A DNA stretch of 64,000 nucleotides from Shewanella halotolerans. GTDB taxonomy: Bacteria; Pseudomonadota; Gammaproteobacteria; Enterobacterales; Shewanellaceae. Positions 52,271-61,570 of the stretch are shown one piece after another. The stretch's first letter is position 1. Each line of letters begins with the position of its first letter. The notes below the pieces were generated by a model, which ran no database searches, had not been told where the DNA came from, and saw only the letters and a program-made list of their open reading frames with translations. The DNA is taken from contig NZ_CP080417.1 of NCBI RefSeq assembly GCF_019457535.1, positions 992,001 to 1,056,000 of the forward strand. The letters are read 5' to 3'. The position numbers and the translations under genes are program-made.

Positions 52271-54241
52271 ATGGGTACACAACCTAGTAAAATTGCGCTA
52301 CTGCTTGGCGCCTGTCTGGCCGGAAGTTTTCCTGCTTTAGCGGAAAGTTCGGGCACCCCAGGGCCTGTGGATGAAACCATCACGGTTATCGGCCGCAGCG
52401 AAAACACCCCTATCAATATCGCGGCTAACGTCAACGTGATCGACGCTGCCGCCATCGAGCTCAGCGGTGCCACCAACCTCACCGACTTGCTGCGCGGACA
52501 GAGCGGCATTCAGGTGTCAGATTCAAACTCGGGCGCCGTATTTGCCATGCGAGGTTTCAGCGCCAGTCAGGCGGTCAACAACACCTTGATCCTGATCGAT
52601 GGTCGTCGCCTCAATAACATCGATATCGCCGCGCCAAGCATCGGCGCCATCGGGCTCAATCAGGTGGAGCGAGTCGAGATCCTCTCAGGCAGCGCCGGTG
52701 TGCTCTATGGAGACCAGGCAGTTGGCGGGGTGATCAACATTATCACCAAGGCGCCGAAAGATAACGGCGGCAGCCTGCAGCTCTCTGGCGGCAGCTTCGA
52801 CACCTTTGAGGCCAAGGCCGAGGGGTCGGTCGCCATCAACGACAACTGGCGCCTCTATGGCGCGGCCAACCATCTCAAGAGCGACAACTATCGCGATCAC
52901 AATGCCAGCGAGACCAGCTCAGTGCTGGGACGCCTGCAATATGACGATGAGGTGCAGCAGTTCTTCGCCGAGGCGAGTCACTATGACAACCACCGCGAAC
53001 TGGCTGCTGCGCTGAATGATGATCAGATCAAGGAAAACCCAAGACAAATGGGTGATCTACAGCGAGGCGACCTCTTTATCGATGCCTACCTGCATGAGAT
53101 GACCACGGCGGCCCGCACCGGTTATCAGCGACAGCTGAATGAGGCCTGGTCGCTGGGCGCCGACCTTAACTACAGCGACACCCTGACAACCGGGCTCAGC
53201 ACCTGGAATACAAGCCGCCGCGATACCCGCTCTCTGCTCGAGTTTAAGCCCAAGGCTGTGGCTAACATCAAGACGGATAACGGCGAGCTTAAGCTGGTGA
53301 CCGGTCTGGATGTAAGCCGCGGCGAGGCGACATTTAGCAATCGCAGCAATGTGCAGAAGTTGGCTAGCGCCTATCTGCAGGCGACAGTGCCTCTCACCGA
53401 GAGTTTCAGCTACGTGGTGGGCGGTCGTTATGCCGAGGTGACCGATGAGCTGGTGGACGGTAAAGCCTATCCAAATGGGATCGATCTGGATCAGGACGCC
53501 CATGCCTTCGAGCTTGGCATCAACTATCGCCCGAACCAGCAGCATAGATTCTACCTGCGCGCCGACGATAACTTCCGTTTCGCCAAGGTGGATGAGCAGG
53601 CCTATACCCCGGCTAGCATTCAAGGACTCAAGCCGCAGACAGGTCGCTCCTACGAGGCGGGCTGGGATCTGCTGCTCGAGCGTAATACCCTGCGCCTGAG
53701 TGCCTATCGTCTGGATCTCGAAGATGAGATCGTCTTCGACCCGAGCGCCGAGACGCCTGCCGGTGGTGACTTCCCCGGCGCCAACGTTAACGCCGATGCC
53801 TCACGCCGTTATGGGGTAAGCGCAGACTGGGACTGGCAGGCGACTCAGGATCTAATGCTTGGGCTTGAATATAACTATATAGACGCCGAGTTTACCGAAG
53901 GACTAAACGAAGGTAAGGCGCTCTCCTGGGTGGCCAAGAACAGCGGCCGTGGCTATGTCAGCTACGATGTTTATGAACATCTGCAGCTCTTCGCCGAGGC
54001 GGTCTACACGGGTGAGCGTTACATGGAGGGCGACAATGCCAACCTGGGCGATAAGCTCGATGCCTATACCCTGGCAAATATCGCCATCAACTATTCCCGC
54101 GATGCCTGGCTGGCCAGCCTGCGGGTCGATAACCTGCTGGACAAGGAATATGTCAGCTCAGGGTATTTCAGCACCTGGGGTAGCGGTTATTATCCTGGTA
54201 CGGGCCGAGCGCTGCGCCTGACCGCCAGCTACCGCTTCTAA
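52271..54241 (+). CDS. btuB: TonB-dependent vitamin B12 receptor BtuB-like
   Basis: A 656-residue outer-membrane receptor with a signal peptide (ends ALA-ESS), a TonB box-like ETITVIGR, a plug domain (LLRGQSGIQVSDSNSG, RVEILSGSAGVLYGDQAVGGVINI) and a beta-barrel ending in the aromatic ASYRF. Control by a cobalamin riboswitch makes B12 or a corrinoid the likely cargo. MetJ-type boxes in the promoter tie it to methionine status. A strong terminator follows. Confidence 0.93.
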   Translation: MGTQPSKIALLLGACLAGSFPALAESSGTPGPVDETITVIGRSENTPINIAANVNVIDAAAIELSGATNLTDLLRGQSGIQVSDSNSGAVFAMRGFSASQAVNNTLILIDGRRLNNIDIAAPSIGAIGLNQVERVEILSGSAGVLYGDQAVGGVINIITKAPKDNGGSLQLSGGSFDTFEAKAEGSVAINDNWRLYGAANHLKSDNYRDHNASETSSVLGRLQYDDEVQQFFAEASHYDNHRELAAALNDDQIKENPRQMGDLQRGDLFIDAYLHEMTTAARTGYQRQLNEAWSLGADLNYSDTLTTGLSTWNTSRRDTRSLLEFKPKAVANIKTDNGELKLVTGLDVSRGEATFSNRSNVQKLASAYLQATVPLTESFSYVVGGRYAEVTDELVDGKAYPNGIDLDQDAHAFELGINYRPNQQHRFYLRADDNFRFAKVDEQAYTPASIQGLKPQTGRSYEAGWDLLLERNTLRLSAYRLDLEDEIVFDPSAETPAGGDFPGANVNADASRRYGVSADWDWQATQDLMLGLEYNYIDAEFTEGLNEGKALSWVAKNSGRGYVSYDVYEHLQLFAEAVYTGERYMEGDNANLGDKLDAYTLANIAINYSRDAWLASLRVDNLLDKEYVSSGYFSTWGSGYYPGTGRALRLTASYRF

Positions 54242-54259
54242 CGCGGCTTTAGCCTTAAG

Positions 54260-54286
54260 AGCCAGTCAGATCTGACTGGCTTTTTT
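54260..54286 (+). terminator. Rho-independent terminator of btuB
   Basis: AGCCAGTCAGA-TCTGACTGGCT (perfect 11-bp palindrome) followed by TTTTTT. Confidence 0.92.
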
Positions 54287-54312
54287 ATTGCCTGCTGTAC
54301 ATCATAGGGCTT

Positions 54313-54579
54313 GGGAAGGTGCGAACAAGTCGTTGCACAGCTCTGGCTTTGATAGCAGCGACAGTTCAAGGCATTCAACAGAGGGCATGCCGAGGCCTGC
54401 TGAAGTTGAATAACGCCGAAATGGTGTTGCTATCAAAGCCCCGCAGGGCGAGTCTTACAGCGGTATTTGCTGCGTTACAGTTCTTGCGAAGGACTAGGGC
54501 CATTCGCTGCAAACTGTGTCTTGCATCTATCCACTTTAAGCACACGCAGAGCAAGCACGGGACTTATTCGCACCTTCCC
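54313..54579. mobile_element. MITE-like element with 19-bp terminal inverted repeats
   Basis: The left end GGGAAGGTGCGAACAAGTC (54313-54331) and the right end GACTTATTCGCACCTTCCC (54561-54579) are inverted repeats with one mismatch. A perfect internal pair also exists: GGCTTTGATAGCA and TGCTATCAAAGCC (54345-54357, 54428-54440). The 267-bp unit encodes no transposase. It is flanked by TT on both sides. It ends 25 bp before the tesA start and so replaces or contributes to that promoter. Confidence 0.75.
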
Positions 54580-54604
54580 TTGATATGTTTAGTGAGGACA
54601 AAGG

Positions 54605-55216
54605 ATGAAACTAAAGTGGTTGCTTGTGCCCGTTATCTTACTCTTGGCCATCAGCTTCTGGCCAAGCGGCGGGCCCTCTCTTGCTCCCTTGCCGGGGAGT
54701 GCCAGGATCCTTGCCTTTGGCGATAGCCTGACTAAAGGCGTGGGAGCCAGCCCCGGCATGGATTATCCTGCGCAGCTGCAAGCTATGAGCGGACGCGAGG
54801 TGATCAACGCCGGCATCTCGGGAGAGACCACCTCCCAGGGCCGCGAGCGCTTCGCCCGAGTGCTGGATGAGACGCCGCCGGATCTCATTATCTTGCTTGA
54901 GGGGGGTAATGATTTTCTGCGTAATGGCAACGCGGCGCAGGTCGAGGCCAACCTCTCTGCTATGCTGGCACAGGCCCAGCGGCGCGATATTCCAGTGGTG
55001 TTGATTGGCGTACCTCAGAAGAGCATCTGGCTGGAAACGGCGCCCCTGTATGGACAGCTGGCCGCGCAATATCAGCCGCTATTTATTGAGGATTTTCTGA
55101 CAGAACTGCTAAAATTATCAGAAGTAAAATCTGATGCGATTCACCTCAACGATGAAGGCTATCGTCGTCTCGCCGAGCACCTATACCAGCGTCTGCAACA
55201 GGCAGGTTCGCTATAG
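54605..55216 (+). CDS. tesA: GDSL-type arylesterase/thioesterase TesA
   Basis: 203 residues, SGNH hydrolase fold, probably periplasmic or membrane-anchored through the N-terminal hydrophobic segment (LLVPVILLLAISFW). Catalytic serine is in ILAFGDSLTKGVGAS, the Gly/Asn oxyanion residues in INAGISGETT and LEGGNDFLR, and the Asp/His dyad in DAIHLNDEGY. The family shows thioesterase, protease I and lysophospholipase L1 activity. A MITE-like element lies directly upstream. Confidence 0.9.
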   Translation: MKLKWLLVPVILLLAISFWPSGGPSLAPLPGSARILAFGDSLTKGVGASPGMDYPAQLQAMSGREVINAGISGETTSQGRERFARVLDETPPDLIILLEGGNDFLRNGNAAQVEANLSAMLAQAQRRDIPVVLIGVPQKSIWLETAPLYGQLAAQYQPLFIEDFLTELLKLSEVKSDAIHLNDEGYRRLAEHLYQRLQQAGSL

Positions 55217-55457
55217 CTAAAATGGCCCTGGCAGTAGCGGAACATCTGGCGTCACCCTTTGGTTAAGTGGCGGAATTTTGTCGTTTATCTTTCGTCCATA
55301 GTAGGCTGAAAGCTCAGGCGTGAGTGGCAAGATGAATTTATTTAGGTTAATGTCCGTTTTTACCCCAAATCGACTTGACCCAGACAGTCGTTTTATGGGT
55401 AAATTCTCGGATAACAAATGGCGCCGTGCCAATAATAAATCAGGTTAATAACTTCTC

Positions 55458-56183
55458 ATGACAGATCTTGAGCATCAGGTATTCACTCAAGTACGCGCAA
55501 TTATTGCCAATGAAGAACAGGTTATCGGACGACGGGGGATTCTGATCCCGCTGAAGAAAGCCATTATTGCCGATGGCGATATCCGCAATGTGATCGATAT
55601 AGTCTCTTCCGATCCCGCGTTGGCGGCGCATCTGCTATGGCGCAGCAACTCGGCGGCTAATGCCAGCGTGTCATCGAAGAACCGTTCATTGAAAGATGCT
55701 CTGGTGCGCCTGGGCCAGGTCAATATCTACCGTTATGCCTTCACCTTCTACCTCAAGGAGCGTCTCGACGAGTTGCCACAGCCCTACAAGAAGCTGGTAT
55801 ACGGCTACTGGGCACTGACCGAGAGCATCGCTACCGACGCCGTGGATAGCCTGCATCATATGGAAGGGGTGAACATCAATCCCGATGAGGTGCAGACCCT
55901 GGCGCTGTTTAGCGTATTTGGCGAGATCATCGCCCTGACGGCCTTTGCCTACCTGAATGCCGAGTCGGAGCAGTCGTTCCCGCTCTCTATCATCAAGTCG
56001 CTGATCGATAATCAGAAGCAGACGCTGACCCTTGAGGCGTTCGAGTCATTAGGCCTGGACGAGGAACTCAGAGAAGAGTTTATGATCGCCCATAACCTAC
56101 GTCAGACTCGCAATCCTGACTCTCCGGGTCTGGTGCTGCGCAGAGTGCTATCCATGCGCAATCAGCTGCTCAACCCGCTCTAG
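55458..56183 (+). CDS. HDOD-domain signalling protein
   Basis: 241 residues, helical HDOD domain typical of c-di-GMP-linked or stress signalling proteins. It keeps the SSDPALAAHLLWRSNSA and SLKDALVRLGQVNIYRYA segments, without the catalytic His-Asp pair of true HD phosphodiesterases. Its TAG stop codon spans the junction with the MITE-like element downstream; the restored sequence would also read TAG, so the protein is probably intact. Confidence 0.87.
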   Translation: MTDLEHQVFTQVRAIIANEEQVIGRRGILIPLKKAIIADGDIRNVIDIVSSDPALAAHLLWRSNSAANASVSSKNRSLKDALVRLGQVNIYRYAFTFYLKERLDELPQPYKKLVYGYWALTESIATDAVDSLHHMEGVNINPDEVQTLALFSVFGEIIALTAFAYLNAESEQSFPLSIIKSLIDNQKQTLTLEAFESLGLDEELREEFMIAHNLRQTRNPDSPGLVLRRVLSMRNQLLNPL

Positions 56184-56446
56184 GGCCTGTTGACCTTTTA
56201 CGTTCGTTTTTGCAGCATTCTGTATTGATTTTATACAAGGCTGAGTGATTGTAATCTAGTGAGCTACATCAATGAGCGATAAGGTAGTCGAAAAATGATA
56301 CAGACGCCGCCCGCTGGGTTCGTCTTGAGCACGTTCAACTCTTTGTTACTCGGCTTTTGTATAGAATAACTATATCTCAAGCCTCGAGCCGCGATTTGAA
56401 CGTGCTCAATTAGAACAAAGTTTGTTCTCAAAAGGCCAACAGACCC
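56183..56446. mobile_element. MITE-like element flanked by TA duplication
   Basis: The ends GGGCCTGTTGACCTTTT and AAAAGGCCAACAGACCC are inverted repeats with two mismatches, each flanked by TA, as expected for an IS630/Tc1-type insertion. A perfect 14-bp internal pair, TTGAGCACGTTCAA and TTGAACGTGCTCAA, lies at 56325-56338 and 56396-56409. 264 bp, no transposase. It sits between the HDOD gene and its terminator. Confidence 0.78.
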
Positions 56447-56469
56447 TAGGGCCTTCGACCTGATAAAAG

Positions 56470-56496
56470 AAAACCTGCCGAGTGCAGGTTTTTTTG
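56470..56496. terminator. Bidirectional terminator
   Basis: AAACCTGC-CGAGT-GCAGGTTT with a T-run on the plus strand and an A-run partner. It serves the HDOD gene and, on the other strand, metR. Confidence 0.85.
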
Positions 56497-56528
56497 TGTC
56501 CTTTTTTAGCTGCTCTGAAATTGCGCCT

Positions 56529-57428
56529 TTAGTGCCCCTGGCGCTCCAGCCCCTCAGAGGTCACCAGATTGAGCCACTGCTGTGCGAGGCGTGCGCTGCT
56601 GCCGTTGCTGCGATAGGCGCCAAACAGTGGGCGTCTGAGCCCTTCTGAACCCAATTTTACCGCCTTGAGCGACAGACCATGGGCCTCGTTGATCGACCAG
56701 TTGGGCAGGGCGGCAACCCCATCTTTGCAGGCGATGCGTTGCAGCAACATGGCGGTGAGATCGCAGCGGATCTGTTTAGCAACTGGCACGCCTGCAGGCT
56801 CCATGAAGTGGCGATAGATATCCAGCCTGTCTAGTGGCACTGGGTAGGTGAGCAGGGTCTGATCCCTAAGCTGCGCCGCCGTGATATAGGGGAGCTCGGC
56901 CAGCGGATGATCCGCGGCGACCAGGAGTTTGACCTCGAAATCGAACAGGTGCTGATAGGCAATATCATGGTCGGGAATAGGGTCTGAGGTGAGCACCACA
57001 TCCAGCTGTCCCTGCTTGAGCGCGGTCAGCGAGTCGAACAGGTGGCGGCTCGACAGCTCCAAGTTGGTGTGAGGAAAGCTGGCATTAAACTGCTCGATCA
57101 CCGGCATCAGCCAACGAAAACAGCTGTGGCATTCGATACCCACAAAGAGATCTCTTGCCTCGCTTCCCAGGCCATTCTTCAGATCGATTTCGGTTTCTAT
57201 CACCTTAGGCAAGATCTCTTCGGCCAGATTGAGCAGCCGCGCGCCCTCTTGGGTAAAGGAGAGGGGTTTACTCTTACGCACGAAAATCGCCGAGTTGATG
57301 CGGGTCTCCAGTTCCTTGATCTGGTGGGATAAGGCCGACTGGGTGACAAAGCGCTTCTTGGCTGCGCCCGCGAGACTGCCGCTCTCTTTCAGGGCGACCA
57401 ATGTACGTAAATGCCTAAGCTCTATCAT
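56529..57428 (-). CDS. metR: Methionine regulator MetR (LysR family)
   Basis: 299 residues. The N-terminus IELRHLRTLVALKESGSLAGAAKK with TQSALSHQIKELETR closely follows E. coli MetR, and the gene is divergent from metE as in enterics. MetR activates metE with homocysteine as co-effector. Effector domain intact. Two near-identical TGAATTTsGCTCAT sites in the intergenic region could be its targets. Confidence 0.9.
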   Translation of the reverse strand: MIELRHLRTLVALKESGSLAGAAKKRFVTQSALSHQIKELETRINSAIFVRKSKPLSFTQEGARLLNLAEEILPKVIETEIDLKNGLGSEARDLFVGIECHSCFRWLMPVIEQFNASFPHTNLELSSRHLFDSLTALKQGQLDVVLTSDPIPDHDIAYQHLFDFEVKLLVAADHPLAELPYITAAQLRDQTLLTYPVPLDRLDIYRHFMEPAGVPVAKQIRCDLTAMLLQRIACKDGVAALPNWSINEAHGLSLKAVKLGSEGLRRPLFGAYRSNGSSARLAQQWLNLVTSEGLERQGH

Positions 57429-57440
57429 TTTTACCTCACA

Positions 57441-57606
57441 TGAATTTGGCTCATGTTGCTCGTGAAATCAATTCGATTGCGAGACAACAGACTAGCACAA
57501 TAAACTTCTAGACGTCCAGACGCCTGTTTTAGTTTGTTGTGCAATTTCAGTTCTCAAACCTGTATTGCGATGACAGCGAAGGGCGCTAACCATGAATTTC
57601 GCTCAT
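57441..57606. promoter_or_regulatory. Duplicated MetR-like sites in the metR/metE gap
   Basis: TGAATTTGGCTCAT at 57441-57454 and TGAATTTCGCTCAT at 57593-57606 differ at one base. They approximate the TGAAnnnnnTTCA pattern of MetR. A further partial match, TGAAATCAATTCG, lies at 57463-57475. Confidence 0.45.
57502..57525. promoter_or_regulatory. Three tandem MetJ-type boxes upstream of metE
   Basis: AAACTTCT, AGACGTCC and AGACGCCT are contiguous 8-bp boxes matching AGACGTCT at 6, 7 and 7 positions. They lie about 100 bp before metE, so MetJ-SAM repression of metE and perhaps metR is expected. No cobalamin riboswitch is seen here. Confidence 0.7.
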
Positions 57607-57628
57607 CTTAATGCAAAAGGTATACAAT

Positions 57629-59908
57629 ATGCAAACTCTAGATATCGCTTCATTAGGCTTTCCCCGCATCGGCCGTCAACGGGAACTCAAATTTGCCCTG
57701 GAAAAATATTGGCGTGGTGAGATAGACCAGTCGCAGCTGCAATCGGTCGCCAGTGAACTGCGCAGAACCCATTGGCAGTGGCAGCAGGCGGCGGGGGTGA
57801 AGCAAGTGCCGGTTGGGGACTTTGCCTTCTACGATCAGGTGCTCACCCTGAGCGCTACCATTAATGCCATCCCGGCGCGCCATCGCAGCGGCGAGCAGGT
57901 GGATCTCGATACCCTGTTTCGAGTGGCCCGTGGCCGCGCCCCCACGGGGGAGGCGAGCCGTGCCGCCCAGATGAAGAAATACTTCAACACCAACTATCAC
58001 TACATAGTGCCCGAGCTCACGGCGGGTCAGCGCTTCGAAATAGCCTATGAGCAGCTGTTCGACGAGGTGGCCGAGGCTAAATCCCTAGGGCATCAGCCTA
58101 AGCCGGTATTGCTTGGCCCGGTCAGCTACCTCTATCTTGCCAAGTGCGAGGGCGAGCCCTTCGACAAGCTGAGCCTGCTGCCCGCGCTGGTCGAGGCCTA
58201 CCAGGCCATTCTGGCGCGATTTGCCGACCAGGGCGTGACCTGGGTGCAGCTCGACGAGCCTATCTTGGCGCTGGAACTAGATGATGACTGGCTGGCGGCC
58301 TTCGAGCCGGCATACAGGGAACTCAGTGGCCAGGGGGTTAAGCTGCTGCTGGCCAGCTACTATGGTTCTGTGGCCCATCATCATGAGTTGATTAAGGAGC
58401 TCGTGGTCGATGGCCTGCATCTGGATCTGGTGAGCGATGCCGAACAGCTCACTTTGTTTGGCGCCAGCCTTAAGCCTACGCAGGTGCTCAGCCTTGGGGT
58501 GATCAACGGCCGTAACGTGTGGGCGGCGGATCTCGACATCTTGGCCGAGCGGCTGCGCGGTGTGGTGGCAGATCTTGGAGAGCGTGTCTGGCTGGCGCCT
58601 TCCTGTTCGCTCTTACACGTGCCCGTGGATCTGGAGAGCGAAACCGAGCTGGCGCCAGAGCTCGCCAATCAACTCAGCTTTGCCAAGCAGAAACTCGACG
58701 AGCTGGCCGCGCTGCGCACCTTGTTGCTTACCCCACAGAGCGAGGCAGCCCAGGCGATAGTGGCGCGCTGTGAGGCGAGACGTCAGGCCCGAGAGCAGGC
58801 GGCCAACCCTGAGGTGCAGGCGAGGCTCAAGTCCTTAACGCCTGAGGATTTCAATCGTCCTAGCGGTTTTGGCGAGCGCCGCCTAAAGCAACAGGCCCGT
58901 TTTCGTCTGCCGCTGTTGCCTACGACCACCATTGGCTCCTTCCCACAGACGCCGGCCATTCGCGGCCTGCGCAGTCGCTGGCGTAAGGGCGAGCTGACCG
59001 AGCAGGCTTATGTGGCGCAGCTCGAGGCGGTGACCCGCGACAGCATAGCGCGTCAGCTCAAGTTGGGGATCGACGTCCTGGTCCATGGCGAGGCCGAGCG
59101 CAACGACATGGTGGAGTATTTCGGCGAGCAGCTCGACGGGGTAGGCTTTACCCAGTTTGCCTGGGTGCAGAGCTACGGCTCACGCTGCGTCAAGCCGCCG
59201 CTCATCTATGGCGATGTCTCACGTCGTCAGCCGATGACGCTCGCCTGGGCAAGCTTCGCCCAGAGCCTGACCGACAGGCCAGTAAAGGGGATGTTGACCG
59301 GTCCGGTCACCATACTGCATTGGTCCTTCGCCCGGGAAGATATCGGCCGCGAGCAGATCGCCAATCAGCTTGCCCTGGCGATCCGTGACGAGGTGGCTGA
59401 CCTGCAGGCGGCGGGTATCGGCATCATACAGATAGATGAACCGGCGTTTCGTGAAGGCCTGCCACTGAAAGCCAGTGACTGGCAGCATTACCTCGACTGG
59501 GCGGTGGCCGCCTTCAAGCTGAGCGCGGCGGGCGCCGAGGATGAGACCCAGATCCACACCCATATGTGCTACAGCGAGTTCAACGCTACCATAGATGCCA
59601 TCGCCGCCATGGACGCCGATGTGATCACCATAGAGACCTCGCGCTCGCACATGGAGCTGCTCAATGCCTTCGAGGACTTCGAGTATCCCAACGAGATAGG
59701 CCCGGGTGTGTATGACATCCACAGCCCGAATATTCCGACTGTGGAGCAGATGGTGGCATTGATTGAGAAGGCGGCGACCAAGATCCCTGTGGGACAGCTG
59801 TGGGTGAACCCAGACTGTGGCCTCAAGACGCGCACCTGGGATGAGGTGGAGCCTGCGTTGCAAAACATGGTGAAGGCGACCAAGGAGCTAAGACGCCGCC
59901 TGGGTTAG
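57629..59908 (+). CDS. metE: Cobalamin-independent methionine synthase
   Basis: Transfers a methyl group from methyltetrahydrofolate-triglutamate to homocysteine without B12. 759 residues, close to E. coli MetE (753). The duplicated barrel and zinc site are intact: IHTHMCYSEF supplies His and Cys, and NPDCGLKTR supplies the second Cys; LPLLPTTTIGSFPQT and VHGEAERNDMVEYFGEQL are conserved. I start at 57629, where AAAGGT precedes the ATG; the ATG at 57611 has none. MetJ-type and MetR-like sites lie upstream. Confidence 0.95.
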   Translation: MQTLDIASLGFPRIGRQRELKFALEKYWRGEIDQSQLQSVASELRRTHWQWQQAAGVKQVPVGDFAFYDQVLTLSATINAIPARHRSGEQVDLDTLFRVARGRAPTGEASRAAQMKKYFNTNYHYIVPELTAGQRFEIAYEQLFDEVAEAKSLGHQPKPVLLGPVSYLYLAKCEGEPFDKLSLLPALVEAYQAILARFADQGVTWVQLDEPILALELDDDWLAAFEPAYRELSGQGVKLLLASYYGSVAHHHELIKELVVDGLHLDLVSDAEQLTLFGASLKPTQVLSLGVINGRNVWAADLDILAERLRGVVADLGERVWLAPSCSLLHVPVDLESETELAPELANQLSFAKQKLDELAALRTLLLTPQSEAAQAIVARCEARRQAREQAANPEVQARLKSLTPEDFNRPSGFGERRLKQQARFRLPLLPTTTIGSFPQTPAIRGLRSRWRKGELTEQAYVAQLEAVTRDSIARQLKLGIDVLVHGEAERNDMVEYFGEQLDGVGFTQFAWVQSYGSRCVKPPLIYGDVSRRQPMTLAWASFAQSLTDRPVKGMLTGPVTILHWSFAREDIGREQIANQLALAIRDEVADLQAAGIGIIQIDEPAFREGLPLKASDWQHYLDWAVAAFKLSAAGAEDETQIHTHMCYSEFNATIDAIAAMDADVITIETSRSHMELLNAFEDFEYPNEIGPGVYDIHSPNIPTVEQMVALIEKAATKIPVGQLWVNPDCGLKTRTWDEVEPALQNMVKATKELRRRLG

Positions 59909-59936
59909 TCTCTTTAAATTCCCGTTTTTAGACTAA

Positions 59937-59966
59937 GGGTGACCAGCTTACTGGCCACCCTTTTTT
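59937..59966 (+). terminator. Rho-independent terminator of metE
   Basis: GGGTGACCAG-CTTA-CTGGCCACCC (one mismatch) with six Ts, 29 bp past the stop. A degenerate run of GGGCTTAGTGCTTTT-like units follows to about 60050. Confidence 0.87.
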
Positions 59967-60055
59967 GGGCTTATATTTTGGGGCTAGTGCTTTTGGGCTT
60001 AGCGCTTTTTTGGGGTTTAGTGCGTTTGAACTTAGCGACTAGTGCTGGTGAAAGC

Positions 60056-61570
60056 CTAGTGACCTGTGAGTGACTCTTGCCGTTCTTGTAAGCGCTGCTC
60101 AAACAGCGCCTGCTCTGACTCGCTAAAGCCTTGCTTGAGGCTGGCTAAGCTGCTCTCCATCTCACCCGTGGGCAGAAAATAGAACTGATCTTCCAGGGCG
60201 ATCTGTGCCCAGACGGCGGCATCGATCCTCTGGCTCAGCTCGGCGCAGGCCTTATGCAGCGGCTCAAATGCCAGATTTTCGCCGGCGAGTGCGGCGCGCT
60301 CCAGGAAGCTAATGGCCTCTCTCGGATGACGTCGGCCTCTGTCATCTTCATGAAGCAGGCGCAGGCCGTGGGTCAGATCTATGCAGGCCTGCTGAGACTT
60401 CTCTATGGGGTGCTCGGTGAGAAATGCTTGATACAGGCTCTCGGCTTGCTCCTTCTCATAGCTGCCCATCTTGGCACTTAATGTCTCGACCCGCTCAAGA
60501 TGATAGGGCGCGGGATCGGTCGCCGCCAAACGATAGTAAGCTAGGGCCGTGGGGAGATGTCGACGGGTGCCAAGCCCCTCTTCGTGAGCCTGACCCAAAA
60601 GGAAGAGGGCGTCTGTCATCCACTGCTGGGCCAATGGCGTGAGCAGGGCGATCGCCTCAAGGTGACTTTTGTTGGCGCGTTTATGTTTGAGCAGTAGCTC
60701 CCCCAGCTGGTAGGTGGCACTGTTGTTTTCCATGGCCATGGCCTGTCTTAGGCACTCCTCAGCCTTATCGATGTCCTTAGGCAGATGTTTACCTTCCTGA
60801 TAGAGGTGCGCCAGCTCGATGAGGGCAAATTCGTTGTCCTCTGCTTCCTCGCGCATCAGGCGCTCGGCCTCACGGGGTTCGGCCGGGCCGCCTTCCCCCC
60901 TAAGCAGCATCTGTGCCAGTTGGCTCTTGGCCAGTGGTTCGCTGTCGGCAATGGCCGTGAGCAGGGCTCTGGCCCTGATGGGATCCGGCTTGCCATGGCG
61001 CGGTTCCAGCAGCACCTTGGCCAGATGGTATTGCGCCTCAGCGTTACCCGCCTCGGCCGCAAGCTCCAGATAGTGCAGCGCCTTGCTGCCGTCGGGGTCG
61101 AGCTGTGGGCTCTCCTGATAGAGTCTGCCCAGTTCGCCTTGATGCTGGCTGTTGCCCTTATCGGCGCCAGGTTTCAGCATGGCTTCCAGTTCGTGACTGC
61201 CGCCTTCTTGGCTTGGATGAACCTTCAACTTGAGCATCTGGCGTTGAATCTGGGCAAATTGCTCATCCAGCTCGCCCGCTTGTTGAAACCAATGATTGGC
61301 CTTGTCTAAATCATACAGATGATGATCTTTGAGGCTGTAGAGTTCACCCAGGAACTGCGCCGCGTGGGCCATCCCCATGGCGGCTGCGCGCTCCAGATAA
61401 TCGAGGGCCTGGGCTTCCCGACCGCTGTGCAGCAGTTGGTTGGCGAGAAAAATGACCTCATCCGGGCCGCCGGTGACTTCGATGGGCTGTTTGCCGCGCC
61501 AGTTTAGGTAGACCAGCAGCAGGCTGATAAAGAGTAGGGCTAAGATTATCGAGAAAATAACGACTTGCAT
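60056..61570 (-). CDS. Membrane-anchored Sel1-repeat protein
   Basis: 504 residues: one N-terminal transmembrane helix (FSIILALLFISLLLVYL), then about ten Sel1/TPR-type helical repeats (for example ALHYLELAAEAGNAEAQYHLAKVL and AEECLRQAMAMENNSATYQLGEL). Such solenoids bind proteins. The body probably faces the cytoplasm or periplasm as a scaffold; the partner is unknown. Monocistronic. Confidence 0.83.
   Translation of the reverse strand: MQVVIFSIILALLFISLLLVYLNWRGKQPIEVTGGPDEVIFLANQLLHSGREAQALDYLERAAAMGMAHAAQFLGELYSLKDHHLYDLDKANHWFQQAGELDEQFAQIQRQMLKLKVHPSQEGGSHELEAMLKPGADKGNSQHQGELGRLYQESPQLDPDGSKALHYLELAAEAGNAEAQYHLAKVLLEPRHGKPDPIRARALLTAIADSEPLAKSQLAQMLLRGEGGPAEPREAERLMREEAEDNEFALIELAHLYQEGKHLPKDIDKAEECLRQAMAMENNSATYQLGELLLKHKRANKSHLEAIALLTPLAQQWMTDALFLLGQAHEEGLGTRRHLPTALAYYRLAATDPAPYHLERVETLSAKMGSYEKEQAESLYQAFLTEHPIEKSQQACIDLTHGLRLLHEDDRGRRHPREAISFLERAALAGENLAFEPLHKACAELSQRIDAAVWAQIALEDQFYFLPTGEMESSLASLKQGFSESEQALFEQRLQERQESLTGH

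Noticed and set aside
54319..54726. Plus-strand ORF crossing the MITE into tesA
   Set aside because: Most of it is the repeat element and the rest is a shadow of tesA in another frame.
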